A DNA stretch of 50,797 bases from Bacteroidales bacterium (GTDB lineage Bacteria > Bacteroidota > Bacteroidia > Bacteroidales > GCA-2748055): positions 1 through 50,797 of the forward strand of contig JAFGWU010000026.1 of the NCBI GenBank assembly GCA_016936975.1, written 5' to 3'. This document shows positions 8,351-16,857 of the stretch, in pieces. The translations under genes and the position numbers were made by a program. The notes under the pieces were generated by a model. It saw only the letters and a list, made by a program, of their open reading frames with translations. It did no database searches and was not told the origin of the DNA. Each line of letters starts with the position of its first letter. The first letter of the stretch is position 1.

Positions 8351-10771
8351 TTATTTGCACTTCAGTTTTAATGAAGCGGATTCAAGTCCTTCAGATTCTG
8401 CTTTCAGGAGCAGGGTACCCGGTTCTTTGCCGGATTTGATTACGGCCAGGCAGAGTCCGTTGAATGCCTTTCTCTGTTCAGCCTTGAAAGACTCCAGGCT
8501 GGTCTGCGAACCGTTATCCACCCCGATGATCTCCCCGGGTCCTTCAAGTCGGAAGGATACGGTGTTATCAGCATCAGGGACCGTGAGCCCATTTTCGTCC
8601 ACGATTTCGACGGTAATAAAGGAGAGATCCCTGCCACCGGCATCCAGTTTCTCCCTGTCGGCGGTAAGCCGGATGCTGGCGGGCGGGCCGGTGGTTTCAA
8701 CCACGGAGATCAGTTCCTTATCCTGGTAAATTCCTTTTGCCTCAAGCTTTCCTGGTGTCCAGGGCACCCTCCATTGCATGTGCAGGGAACCCCCTTCTTT
8801 GGTTTTGACGCCAAGGGATCCCCCGTTCAGGAACAGCTCCACCTCGTCACAGCAGGTGTAGGTCCAGAGGTCCACGGTATCCCCCGGGTTCCAGTTCCAG
8901 TGGGGAAAGAGGTGAAGAACCGGCTGGCCGGTCCATTCACTCTGGTACAGATAAAAGGCATCTTTCGGGAATCCGGCCAGGTCAATGATCCCGAAGTAAC
9001 TGCTCCTGGAGGGCCACCAGTAGGGGGTTGGCTCACCCAGGTAGTCGAAGCCGGTCCAGACAAACATGCCGGAAACAAAATCGTTCCCGTTCATGGTGAT
9101 GAGGGCTTGCTCATGGGTGGATCCCCACGGCACATGGCAGTTATCGTAGGCTGAACAGGTCTGATCGGCATTCACGGGAGTGAAAGCACTGTCCCATCGA
9201 ACCGGCCAGACCCGGACCAGGTCGGAGGGCATATCATAGGAACCCCGGGTGGCCAGTGCAGAGGTTGTTTCGGAAGCAATAAAAGGCTGCCCGGGAAAAT
9301 CGGCGGGTACGTTCCTGAAGTTCCCGAGGTGGTAGTTATAACCGATCACATCGAGCGCCCCGGATTGGATGATGGTATTATTCGGAGAGGCTTCATTGCA
9401 TCCGGAGGTGATCGGGCGGGTGTCGTCCAGTTCCCTGACAATCGCAGCCAGTTCCCGCGCCATTTCTGTTCCTGTTGAATCCCACTGTTCGATGATTTCG
9501 TTGCCAATGCTCCACAGGATAACGGAGGGATGGTTCCTGTCGCGCAGTATGTGATCCCTCAGGTCCCGCTCGTGCCACTTATCCCAGTGAAGATGGTAAT
9601 CGTATCGTGTTTTCCTTATTTTCCACATGTCAAACGTCTCGTCCATTACCAGGAACCCCATGCGGTCGCACAGATCCAGCAGATGGGGGGAAGGGGGATT
9701 ATGGGAGGTCCGGATGGCATTACAACCCATCTGCCTGAGCATCTCAAGCTGTCTTTCAATGGCACGCGGATAAGCTGCGGCACCCAGGCATCCCAGGTCG
9801 TGGTGGTTGCATACCCCCTTCAGCTTCAGGGGCGTTCCGTTAAGATAAAACCCGGTTTCCGCATCGAATACGAAATCGCGAATTCCGAAAGGGGTCTCCA
9901 CACGGTCCACCAGGCGGCCGGCGGAATGGATTTCGGTGACCAGGCAATAGAGTGTCGGGTCCTCCGTGGACCAGAGCAGCGGATCGGTAACCGTGAGTTT
10001 CTGAACGGCTTTTGTTTTTCCGTCCGCCTCCAGGGGATAATCGTCCGATGATTCAGCAATCCGCCTCCCGCCTGCATCCCGGATGGTTGAAGTGAGGGTG
10101 GCATCGACGTGCTCTCCGTTTCTGTTTATGATTTCTGTACTGACTTTTACCACGGCAGATTCATCTGAAACTTCCGGGGTGGTCACAAAAATCCCCCACG
10201 GGTCCACGTGGACACGGCCGGTGATAACCAGCCTTACATCGCGGTAAATACCGGATCCCGAGTACCAGCGGGAATTGGGCTGCAGGGAGTTATCCACCTT
10301 AACCGCAATGACGTTCTGTTCCCTTCCCTGGTTCAGGAACGGGGTGAGCTCATAGCGGAAAGAGATGTAACCGTAGGGGCGATCGCCCAGCCGGTGCCCG
10401 TTTATCCACACCTCACTGTTCTGGTAGACACCGTCAAATTCAATAAAAACAAGTTTCCCGGAGCTGTTCTCAGGAAGATTGAAAGATTTCCGGTACCAGC
10501 CGGTTCCTCCCGGAAGGGCCCCTCCTCCCGGCGTGGCAGGATGATTGGGACTGAAATCTCCTTCAATGCTCCAGTCGTGCGGAAGGTCAATCCGGCGCCA
10601 GGAGGCATCGTCGTATTCTCCTGCAGAGGCATCGATGGTATCGCTGAGCATGAAAAGCCAGCCGTCGTTGAAGAGGCTGGTTGTGCGGGGGGATTGTTTT
10701 TCGGTCGTACATGACATCATGACCAGGAGGAGACAAAACATCCCGATCGGCAGGTTCAGGCGGATTTTCAT
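8351..10771 (-). CDS. GH2 exo-beta-glycosidase lipoprotein (beta-galactosidase/beta-mannosidase type)
   Basis: The 806-residue protein starts with a lipoprotein signal whose lipobox VMMSC places the lipidated cysteine at residue 21. The GH2 architecture is clear. A sugar-binding jelly roll covers about residues 30-185 (LPHDWSIEGDF, GGTGWYRKSF, WYSGSGIYRDV), then an Ig-like domain, then a TIM barrel with RTSHNPPSP and VMDETFDMW. Acid/base Glu425 lies in SIGNEI and nucleophile Glu501 in FIASETTS. Beta-sandwich domains follow, including a DUF4982-like segment after residue 620 and an Ig-like C-terminus. The domain order resembles beta-galactosidases of this family. In this locus removal of galactose side chains or of terminal beta-mannose or beta-glucose are all possible. 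It probably faces the periplasm or cell surface, and GH94 follows it by 32 bp. Confidence 0.82.
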   Translation of the reverse strand: MKIRLNLPIGMFCLLLVMMSCTTEKQSPRTTSLFNDGWLFMLSDTIDASAGEYDDASWRRIDLPHDWSIEGDFSPNHPATPGGGALPGGTGWYRKSFNLPENSSGKLVFIEFDGVYQNSEVWINGHRLGDRPYGYISFRYELTPFLNQGREQNVIAVKVDNSLQPNSRWYSGSGIYRDVRLVITGRVHVDPWGIFVTTPEVSDESAVVKVSTEIINRNGEHVDATLTSTIRDAGGRRIAESSDDYPLEADGKTKAVQKLTVTDPLLWSTEDPTLYCLVTEIHSAGRLVDRVETPFGIRDFVFDAETGFYLNGTPLKLKGVCNHHDLGCLGAAAYPRAIERQLEMLRQMGCNAIRTSHNPPSPHLLDLCDRMGFLVMDETFDMWKIRKTRYDYHLHWDKWHERDLRDHILRDRNHPSVILWSIGNEIIEQWDSTGTEMARELAAIVRELDDTRPITSGCNEASPNNTIIQSGALDVIGYNYHLGNFRNVPADFPGQPFIASETTSALATRGSYDMPSDLVRVWPVRWDSAFTPVNADQTCSAYDNCHVPWGSTHEQALITMNGNDFVSGMFVWTGFDYLGEPTPYWWPSRSSYFGIIDLAGFPKDAFYLYQSEWTGQPVLHLFPHWNWNPGDTVDLWTYTCCDEVELFLNGGSLGVKTKEGGSLHMQWRVPWTPGKLEAKGIYQDKELISVVETTGPPASIRLTADREKLDAGGRDLSFITVEIVDENGLTVPDADNTVSFRLEGPGEIIGVDNGSQTSLESFKAEQRKAFNGLCLAVIKSGKEPGTLLLKAESEGLESASLKLKCK

Positions 10772-10786
10772 TTAAGTGTTTTTTGG

Positions 10787-10819
10787 TTTGTAAAAGAAAA
10801 ATAATGAGTTATAAATTTA
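10787..10819 (+). promoter_or_regulatory. Candidate Bacteroidota promoter for the GH5 gene at 10853
   Basis: TTTG at 10787-10790 and TAAATTTA at 10812-10819 are separated by 21 nt. This resembles the Bacteroidota housekeeping promoter (TTTG, about 19-21 nt, TAnnTTTG) with one mismatch in the -7 box. It lies 33 nt upstream of the GH5 start codon in a strongly AT-rich divergent gap. In such sequence, chance matches are common. Confidence 0.35.
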
Positions 10820-10852
10820 TTTATAATTTTAAGCTTTTAAAATAACAACTCA

Positions 10853-11872
10853 ATGAAAAAAAATCTGATGATCCTGGTTTGGCTGATACCGGCCTTTTTT
10901 ATGAATCCGATTACTATGTTGTCTCAGGAAGAAAACACAATGGAAGGGATATGGACTGAGGGGAACAGATTCGTCAAAGAATCGGGGGAAACCATCCTCT
11001 TTCAGGGGGTGAACTTTTCCGATCCCCATGTACTCGACAGCAAAGGGAGGTGGACCAGGGCCCATTTTGAGGAGGCTCAGAAGTGGGGATCCAATATTAT
11101 ACGTTTACCGGTTCACCCCTGGGCATGGCGCGAAAGGGGTGAAGAAAGTTACCTGGAATTGCTGGATCGCGGTGTGGAATGGGCGCGTGAGCTCGGGCTC
11201 TATATCATTCTCGACTGGCACTCCATCGGGAACCTGAAGGAGGAGAAGTTTCAGAACAAGGGGTATATCACCACGCTGGAAGAAACCAAAAATTTCTGGC
11301 GTGCCGTATCGGGGCGGTACGCGGGTGAGCCGGCCGTTGCCATGTACGAACTCTTCAACGAACCGACCATCACCGGGGAGCGGTTCGGGGAGATGACCTG
11401 GGCGGAGTGGAAAGCAATGAATGAGGAGATGATCCGCCTCATCAGGGAGCATCATCCCCGGGCGGTCATCCTGGTGACGGGATTCGACTGGGGTTATGAT
11501 CTGACCCCGGTCCGGACGGATCCTTTCGATGAACCGGGAATCGCCTACGTGAGCCATCCCTATCCGCAGAAGCGGGAAGCGCCGTGGGAAGAAAAATGGG
11601 AGCAGGACTGGGGCTTTGTTGCAGAGGACTACGCTTTAATCCTGACCGAAATCGGGTTTGCCCTGGCCGATGAGAAAGGGGTCCATGTGCCGGTTACGGG
11701 AGATGAAACTTACGGGAGGGCCATTGTGGACTATGCTGCAGGAAAAGGAATTTCCTGGGTGGTATGGTGTTTCGATCCCGATTGGGCGCCCTTCATGTTT
11801 ACCGACTGGAACTACACTCCCACGCGTCAGGGTGTGTTCTTCAAAGAGGTGATGACCGGCGGGGGGAATTAA
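10853..11872 (+). CDS. Secreted GH5 family glycoside hydrolase
   Basis: This 339-residue protein has an N-terminal signal peptide (hydrophobic residues 5-23) and a single GH5 catalytic domain. Visible landmarks are FQGVNFSDPH, NIIRLPVHPWAW, YIILDWHSIG, the acid/base Glu170 in ELFNEP, VSHPYP and the nucleophile Glu266 in LTEIGF, with WVVWCFDPDW near the end. GH5 enzymes retain configuration and include endo-beta-1,4-glucanases and endo-beta-mannanases; I cannot assign the subfamily by eye. There is no lipobox, CBM or sorting domain, so it is probably periplasmic or freely secreted. It is divergent from the GH2-GH94 pair and ends 8 bp from the convergent RraA-like gene. A role on glucan or glucomannan oligosaccharides fits the neighbours. 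Confidence 0.85.
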   Translation: MKKNLMILVWLIPAFFMNPITMLSQEENTMEGIWTEGNRFVKESGETILFQGVNFSDPHVLDSKGRWTRAHFEEAQKWGSNIIRLPVHPWAWRERGEESYLELLDRGVEWARELGLYIILDWHSIGNLKEEKFQNKGYITTLEETKNFWRAVSGRYAGEPAVAMYELFNEPTITGERFGEMTWAEWKAMNEEMIRLIREHHPRAVILVTGFDWGYDLTPVRTDPFDEPGIAYVSHPYPQKREAPWEEKWEQDWGFVAEDYALILTEIGFALADEKGVHVPVTGDETYGRAIVDYAAGKGISWVVWCFDPDWAPFMFTDWNYTPTRQGVFFKEVMTGGGN

Positions 11873-11880
11873 CCTTGTAC

Positions 11881-12711
11881 CTATTTTACGGTCTGATCCA
11901 GCGGCATTCCCAGTTTCTCATAGAGTCCTCTCCGGGCGGATTTGTCACCGTCGAGCACTTTGCGGGCATAACCCGCCACTTCCACGGCCACTTTCCTGGG
12001 GACCACAATGACCCCATCGCCGTCGGCGACCACCACATCGCCCGGACAGACCAGGACCCCGCCTATGGAAACGGGACGGTTGACCGATTCCAGTTCGTTC
12101 CGGCCGGGACGGATCCCCCTTCCCTTTTTTCTCAGATAGAGAGGGACCCGCTCCAGTCCCACCTCATCGGTATCCCTGGCAGAGGCATCGGTTACCACCC
12201 CAACCGCTCCATGGTCCTTCCAGTTCAGGATGTTGTTTGAACCAATGGACCCGATGTCCTTCTCCTCCACATCGTCGATTACAATGACCACCCCTTTGTG
12301 GATAAGAGGAACGAATGCTTCCGGTGAGAAGTTCCCGTAGAAATGGCCTTCCCACCCGGAGAAATCCTCGCCCGGTTCAGGCCGGTCGGATTTCTGGGTG
12401 GGTACATAGCGGGCTGTGAGGGCCACCCCCCTGATGATGTGTGACAGGGATTGGTAATCGATCCAGGCAGGGTGAATGGCTGGGTCAACCAGACCGGTAT
12501 TCGGAAGACCCGCACGGTCCATCCCGTCGGAAACATCGGCTACCCGGAGCCCTTCGTAAAGCCTGAGCAATTCAAGATCTTCGGCTTCCGTGTACCACCT
12601 GCTCTCAATAAAGTTATATCCGCAATCTAGCGTATCCGGTGCTGCATTCTGGGCCAAACCGTTCATCATTGCGAGAAATGCTAAAAGTGCTGTCAGGAAA
12701 GATGTTTTCAT
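11881..12711 (-). CDS. RraA-like aldolase-family protein with signal peptide
   Basis: This 276-residue protein carries an N-terminal signal peptide (hydrophobic residues 4-20, then AQN) before an RraA / class II HMG-aldolase-like fold. Family marks are RVADVSDGMDRAG (residues 56-68), the metal/substrate-site stretch HGAVGVVTDASARD with Arg179-Asp180, and GDVVVADGDGVIVVP (residues 224-238). Characterised relatives are metal-dependent 4-hydroxy-4-methyl-2-oxoglutarate/oxaloacetate lyases, or the RNase E inhibitor RraA. The RNase role makes no sense for an exported protein. The Arg-Asp pair is kept, so catalysis is plausible, but the substrate is unknown. It stands alone, convergent with the GH5 gene and divergent from the large T9SS protein. 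Export is the odd feature. Confidence 0.78.
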   Translation of the reverse strand: MKTSFLTALLAFLAMMNGLAQNAAPDTLDCGYNFIESRWYTEAEDLELLRLYEGLRVADVSDGMDRAGLPNTGLVDPAIHPAWIDYQSLSHIIRGVALTARYVPTQKSDRPEPGEDFSGWEGHFYGNFSPEAFVPLIHKGVVIVIDDVEEKDIGSIGSNNILNWKDHGAVGVVTDASARDTDEVGLERVPLYLRKKGRGIRPGRNELESVNRPVSIGGVLVCPGDVVVADGDGVIVVPRKVAVEVAGYARKVLDGDKSARRGLYEKLGMPLDQTVK

Positions 12712-12864
12712 AAAAAATAATATTTATTATTCAAGATAGGTTAATTTTTTAGCGCATGCTTAAAATCTTCCGCAAATTTTTCGTTCAGCTTGAAAAATTT
12801 TTCTAAATTGCCCTTCACACTTAAAAATTCTTAATCTACTAATCGTCTAACTAAAACTACAGCT
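12712..12864. promoter_or_regulatory. Divergent gap with perfect AT-rich inverted repeat
   Basis: AAATTTTTC (12774-12782) and GAAAAATTT (12792-12800) form a perfect 9-bp inverted repeat with a 9-nt spacer. It is almost equidistant from the RraA-like start codon (12711) and the T9SS protein start (12865). It may be an operator or an AT-rich promoter element. The low sequence complexity lowers confidence. Confidence 0.3.
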
Positions 12865-15800
12865 ATGAGGTTAAAACTACTTTTTCTAATGCTTTTTGTA
12901 TCCGGAGGCCTGCTGATGGCCCAGGATACGATTAAAACCCTGATCATTACCGAGGCAAAGCTCGACAGGGCCGAACAATCCTACGCGGAGATCACCAATG
13001 TGGGGACCGAAGCGGTAAACCTGTCAAATTTTGAATTCGGAAGAATCAGTCCGTGGAACGGTCTGGAAGATCCAAATGTGGAAGATCGTCTCTGGCCGGT
13101 TTATTGCCCCCAGCCCAATAACCAGGTCATTGTAAGATTACCTGACGTGACGCTGGCTCCGGGGGAATCCTACGTGATTGCCGCCGTGTCGGATTACACG
13201 GAGGAAGCGTATGCCCGGGATGTGGATAAAATGGGTTATTCACTTGACTGGACGGATTATTTCGTGAATCCCAGGATGATGAAGCTGATCGACCTGGAAG
13301 TGCATATCAAGGAATCAAAAACAGGCGATCCGACGGACAGCATTTCACAGAGCTCCAACCGGCTTCTCAACTATCCCTCTGTAATGGAAACATGGAATGG
13401 CCGGGATGTATGGTACATCCGCCATCATATCTCCGCAACGGACTCCGCCGTGGTCGACCAGGTCGGGGGAACAGTGATTGACGCTGACAATACTTTTCCG
13501 GACGGAGGCCGTCATGCTGTGGCCGGTGTTCCGGCAGCCACCAATACCTGTTACCTGATCAGAAAGCACAGCGTAACACAGGGGAACCTGACTTTTGTTC
13601 AGGGAGTGGATATCACCGATTCGGAATGGATCCCCATTCCTTTTCTCTTCAGGGATAATTACCAGGAGCGCTACCGCGGTCCGCTCTGGACGGTGGGTAA
13701 CCATGTGAATGCCACACTGGATGAGAGTACCCTGGTCTCTGACAACCCGGAAATCGATGTGGATTTTGCCCAGAAGATCCTTACGGTACCCTGGGGCATC
13801 CGGAACAACGATTCCATCATGTACCAGTTCCATTATGTCCCCGGTCTGGCCTGGCATTACGATTATGCAGAATCCCATGAGGATTCGGCTTTCTCCTCGA
13901 TCAGAACCGGCGATGTCCTTACCGTGTATGCCTGCGGCAATACCCTGCAGACAGGAGTTTTTGCCCTTCAGGTACTGCCCCCGGCCGACAATGAGGCCAG
14001 GGTGGTTCCCAAATATCCCCTCAATGGGGATGGATTTTATGAGAATGTATTATTCACGGTGTATGAGGTAACGGATGGAGATCCGGTAATTGATACCATC
14101 AGCGAAGTTCCGTTTGCCTGCCGGGTGGACTCTCTCATGAAATACCTGGAACTGCCGCCCAACGCCTTCGGCTGGGAGATCGTCTGGGTCGACGGAACCG
14201 AACGGGTGGATCTGAAATATGGCGACCTGCTTAGAATCACGGCAGGTGACGGCTCCACTGTAAAGGATTATTTCCTTAAGGTACAGGATTACAGGCCGTC
14301 GAGGCAGGCCGATATGAGCTCCATCACCTGGCCCGATATTCCGGACTGGCTGAGGGGACTGTATGGATGGACCGGGGATACCATCCCCAATTTCAGCCGG
14401 GGTGTGACCAATTATATCGTTGAGTTACCGGCGGATGTTTCGGGGATACCCGGACTGGTCGGGAAGACACTGGACGAGAACGCCAAACTGGAAGTCACCC
14501 GGGCAACCAGTCTTTCCGGTTCCGGAGCCAGCCGGACAGTAACTTTTAAGAGCATAGCCGAGAACACCACCACCACCAAGGAGTATACCGTTCAGCTCAA
14601 CAAGCAGAAAAGGCCGGATGATATTCAGCCATGGGCCGCAGAGCCGTTTATTTCCCAATTTGTATGGCAGGAGCAGTGGGCGAATGCATTCATGGAGGTC
14701 TGCAACCCTGGTACGGAGATCATTGATATGAGCCATTACATGTTTTTCTTCGGCTACAATGATAATCCCGCCAATGCCATATTGGGTGCCTCCGGGGCAG
14801 GGGATTACGGTAGCCGCTACAACAAGTATATTCCCGGCAGGATATGGCCCGATACGGCAGTTTGGGAAGCCGATCCGGGCAAGTGCATCGTGGATGGGAC
14901 CGTCAGCACCATTGTGTACCCGGGAGAGGTATTTGTGCTGACAGACATTCGTGGCTGGGGTATTGCTTATGGCGGAGGCGGATTCGGAGAAGGCAACTGG
15001 CCGGCCGAGAACGTCGGTGATGTTCACTTCGGCAAAAACTGTCCCTGGGAGTCTCCGCCCAATAACTGGAGTGCCCTGCAGCAATGGTCAGGTGCCCGGT
15101 ACTATCTCTACAAGATTGTCGGGGAAGGCGGCGACTCGGTGCGGAACGGTACCAAAGCGGCCAATGATCCCGATGACTTTATGTTGATTGATGTCCTAGG
15201 TGCTCCCGGAGATGCCGCAATGGTAATTGGTGGCCGGGCCATTCAACAACTTGAAGGATATACCCGGAAGCCACAATATTACCAGGGAAAACCCGGTATT
15301 GGAGAATCGTTTGGTACCGATGCCGAGAGCAGTGAATGGACGATGGTGAACAGGGATTATTTCAACTCCATCAATGTTTGGTGGCCCATGGATATTCTGA
15401 GGGTGACCGACGGGATAGGCTCGCACTTCATGTTTGAAGTGACGGTCTACAAATCAACGGTTTCCTCCCTGGTATATAAAGTTACGGAAGGATTCTCGAT
15501 GGATGAGGAGATCAGGGGTGCCACAACGGGTACGACCGTTAATCAGTTCCTGGGCAACATCGATAAGGCCGATGAGGGACAAACCCTCATCTTTAAATCC
15601 GGCGGAAATGAAATCACCGGGGATGCCGTTCTCACACACGGCGATTCGCTGGTGGTCATCAGTGCGGATCAGAACAATACCAGCAGGTATTTCATCGAAG
15701 TTACCGACCAGGGTCTGAGCGATGATGCGGTACTGGTATCAACCGAGTATACCATCACCCTGGATCCGGCAACGGTCGGAGGATTTGACCTGGGGACCAC

Positions 15801-16785
15801 CCTGAAGGATGTGATCGAAGGCGTTACGGTACCGGCAGGTGCCGCTATGAATGTGATTGATGCGGATGATGCTTACGTGGCTACGAAAACGATCAACCTG
15901 CTTGATACAACCTACGTGGATGTTCTGGCTACCGCCGATATATTCTTTGAGGTGATTGCCGAAGACGGGGAGACAAAAATCACATACCAGCTCAAGCCGA
16001 ATGGTTCAGCTTCAGATGCCTATGTTACTTCCATCATCTACGAGGTGGATCAGGACCGTTTGCTTATCAAGAATATCCCGATGGGAACGGCCGTCAGCAA
16101 ATTCTTCATGAACCTTGTTCCTGCCGAAGGAGCATCCATTGTGCTGCTGGATAAGATGGGCCATGAACGGGCGCTGGGAGCCGTGGTCAGGGATGACAGG
16201 CTGATTGTTACGGCTGCCGATGGTGTTACAACCAACACCTACTATCTGACCCTGCTGGATGAACCGGCCAATTACCTGGCCTATGTGGTTTCCGATGTCT
16301 ATATCGTAGACCAGGAGGCTATGGAAATTTCCGGTTCCGCCGTGACCGGTGCGGTGAATGTCGGCGATTTCATGGGTAACCTGACGCCTGCCGAGGGCGC
16401 AACGATGGAGACGCAGAATGAAACAGGAACAGCCAAGCTGAATACCGATTTGCTCGCTGATAACGATGTTCTGCAGGTAACTGCAGGTAACGGTATCAAC
16501 ATGGTTGTATACTCGATAATTCTTGACCATACCGGAATGAAAGAATCTGCTGCCGACGGCGTTAGGATTTATCCGAACCCGGGCAACGGACAGTTCTTTA
16601 TCGAGGGTGCCGAAACAGGTACGAGGGTGACCGTATACAACACCGTTGGTGTGGCCGTTAAGAGTATGATTATGTACTCCGGAACGGAAATCCTCTCATT
16701 GGATGATCAGCCCGACGGACTCTACTTCTTTACCATCGCTGATGGTGAAAAGGTGATTGGCCGTTACAAGGTCATCAAGAAATAA
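12865..16785 (+). CDS. Large T9SS-exported surface protein with lamin-tail and repeated beta-sandwich modules
   Basis: This 1306-residue protein has a signal peptide (residues 1-19) and ends in a type IX secretion sorting domain (about residues 1232-1306: RIYPNPGNGQFFIEG, VYNTVGVAV, GLYFFTI, KVIKK), so it should be displayed or released outside the cell. A lamin-tail-like domain starts near residue 25 (IITEAKLDRAEQSYAEITNVG). A second lies near residue 597 (QWANAFMEVCNPG, then WPDTAVW and PGEVFVLTDI). At least four modules of about 87-98 residues start near residues 856, 953, 1051 and 1138, and earlier copies can be discerned around 381 and 515. Each contains a pattern like GD.L.VTAADG....Y.L. 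No catalytic motif is recognised. Its place among secreted GHs suggests an adhesin or glycan-binding scaffold, which is inference. Confidence 0.8.
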   Translation: MRLKLLFLMLFVSGGLLMAQDTIKTLIITEAKLDRAEQSYAEITNVGTEAVNLSNFEFGRISPWNGLEDPNVEDRLWPVYCPQPNNQVIVRLPDVTLAPGESYVIAAVSDYTEEAYARDVDKMGYSLDWTDYFVNPRMMKLIDLEVHIKESKTGDPTDSISQSSNRLLNYPSVMETWNGRDVWYIRHHISATDSAVVDQVGGTVIDADNTFPDGGRHAVAGVPAATNTCYLIRKHSVTQGNLTFVQGVDITDSEWIPIPFLFRDNYQERYRGPLWTVGNHVNATLDESTLVSDNPEIDVDFAQKILTVPWGIRNNDSIMYQFHYVPGLAWHYDYAESHEDSAFSSIRTGDVLTVYACGNTLQTGVFALQVLPPADNEARVVPKYPLNGDGFYENVLFTVYEVTDGDPVIDTISEVPFACRVDSLMKYLELPPNAFGWEIVWVDGTERVDLKYGDLLRITAGDGSTVKDYFLKVQDYRPSRQADMSSITWPDIPDWLRGLYGWTGDTIPNFSRGVTNYIVELPADVSGIPGLVGKTLDENAKLEVTRATSLSGSGASRTVTFKSIAENTTTTKEYTVQLNKQKRPDDIQPWAAEPFISQFVWQEQWANAFMEVCNPGTEIIDMSHYMFFFGYNDNPANAILGASGAGDYGSRYNKYIPGRIWPDTAVWEADPGKCIVDGTVSTIVYPGEVFVLTDIRGWGIAYGGGGFGEGNWPAENVGDVHFGKNCPWESPPNNWSALQQWSGARYYLYKIVGEGGDSVRNGTKAANDPDDFMLIDVLGAPGDAAMVIGGRAIQQLEGYTRKPQYYQGKPGIGESFGTDAESSEWTMVNRDYFNSINVWWPMDILRVTDGIGSHFMFEVTVYKSTVSSLVYKVTEGFSMDEEIRGATTGTTVNQFLGNIDKADEGQTLIFKSGGNEITGDAVLTHGDSLVVISADQNNTSRYFIEVTDQGLSDDAVLVSTEYTITLDPATVGGFDLGTTLKDVIEGVTVPAGAAMNVIDADDAYVATKTINLLDTTYVDVLATADIFFEVIAEDGETKITYQLKPNGSASDAYVTSIIYEVDQDRLLIKNIPMGTAVSKFFMNLVPAEGASIVLLDKMGHERALGAVVRDDRLIVTAADGVTTNTYYLTLLDEPANYLAYVVSDVYIVDQEAMEISGSAVTGAVNVGDFMGNLTPAEGATMETQNETGTAKLNTDLLADNDVLQVTAGNGINMVVYSIILDHTGMKESAADGVRIYPNPGNGQFFIEGAETGTRVTVYNTVGVAVKSMIMYSGTEILSLDDQPDGLYFFTIADGEKVIGRYKVIKK

Positions 16786-16806
16786 ACCCTCATCTAAACA
16801 TTTGAC

Positions 16807-16839
16807 AGTAAGAGCCTGGAAACAGGCTCTTACTTTTTA
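16807..16839 (+). terminator. Strong intrinsic terminator after the T9SS surface protein
   Basis: AGTAAGAGCCTG (16807-16818) and CAGGCTCTTACT (16823-16834) form a perfect 12-bp stem closed by a GAAA tetraloop and followed by further T residues to 16838. It is 22 bp past the stop codon of the surface protein and about 20 bp before the next gene. The GH5-CBM6 gene must therefore be read by partial read-through or from its own signals. Confidence 0.9.
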
Positions 16840-16857
16840 TATTAATTGAACACAGGA

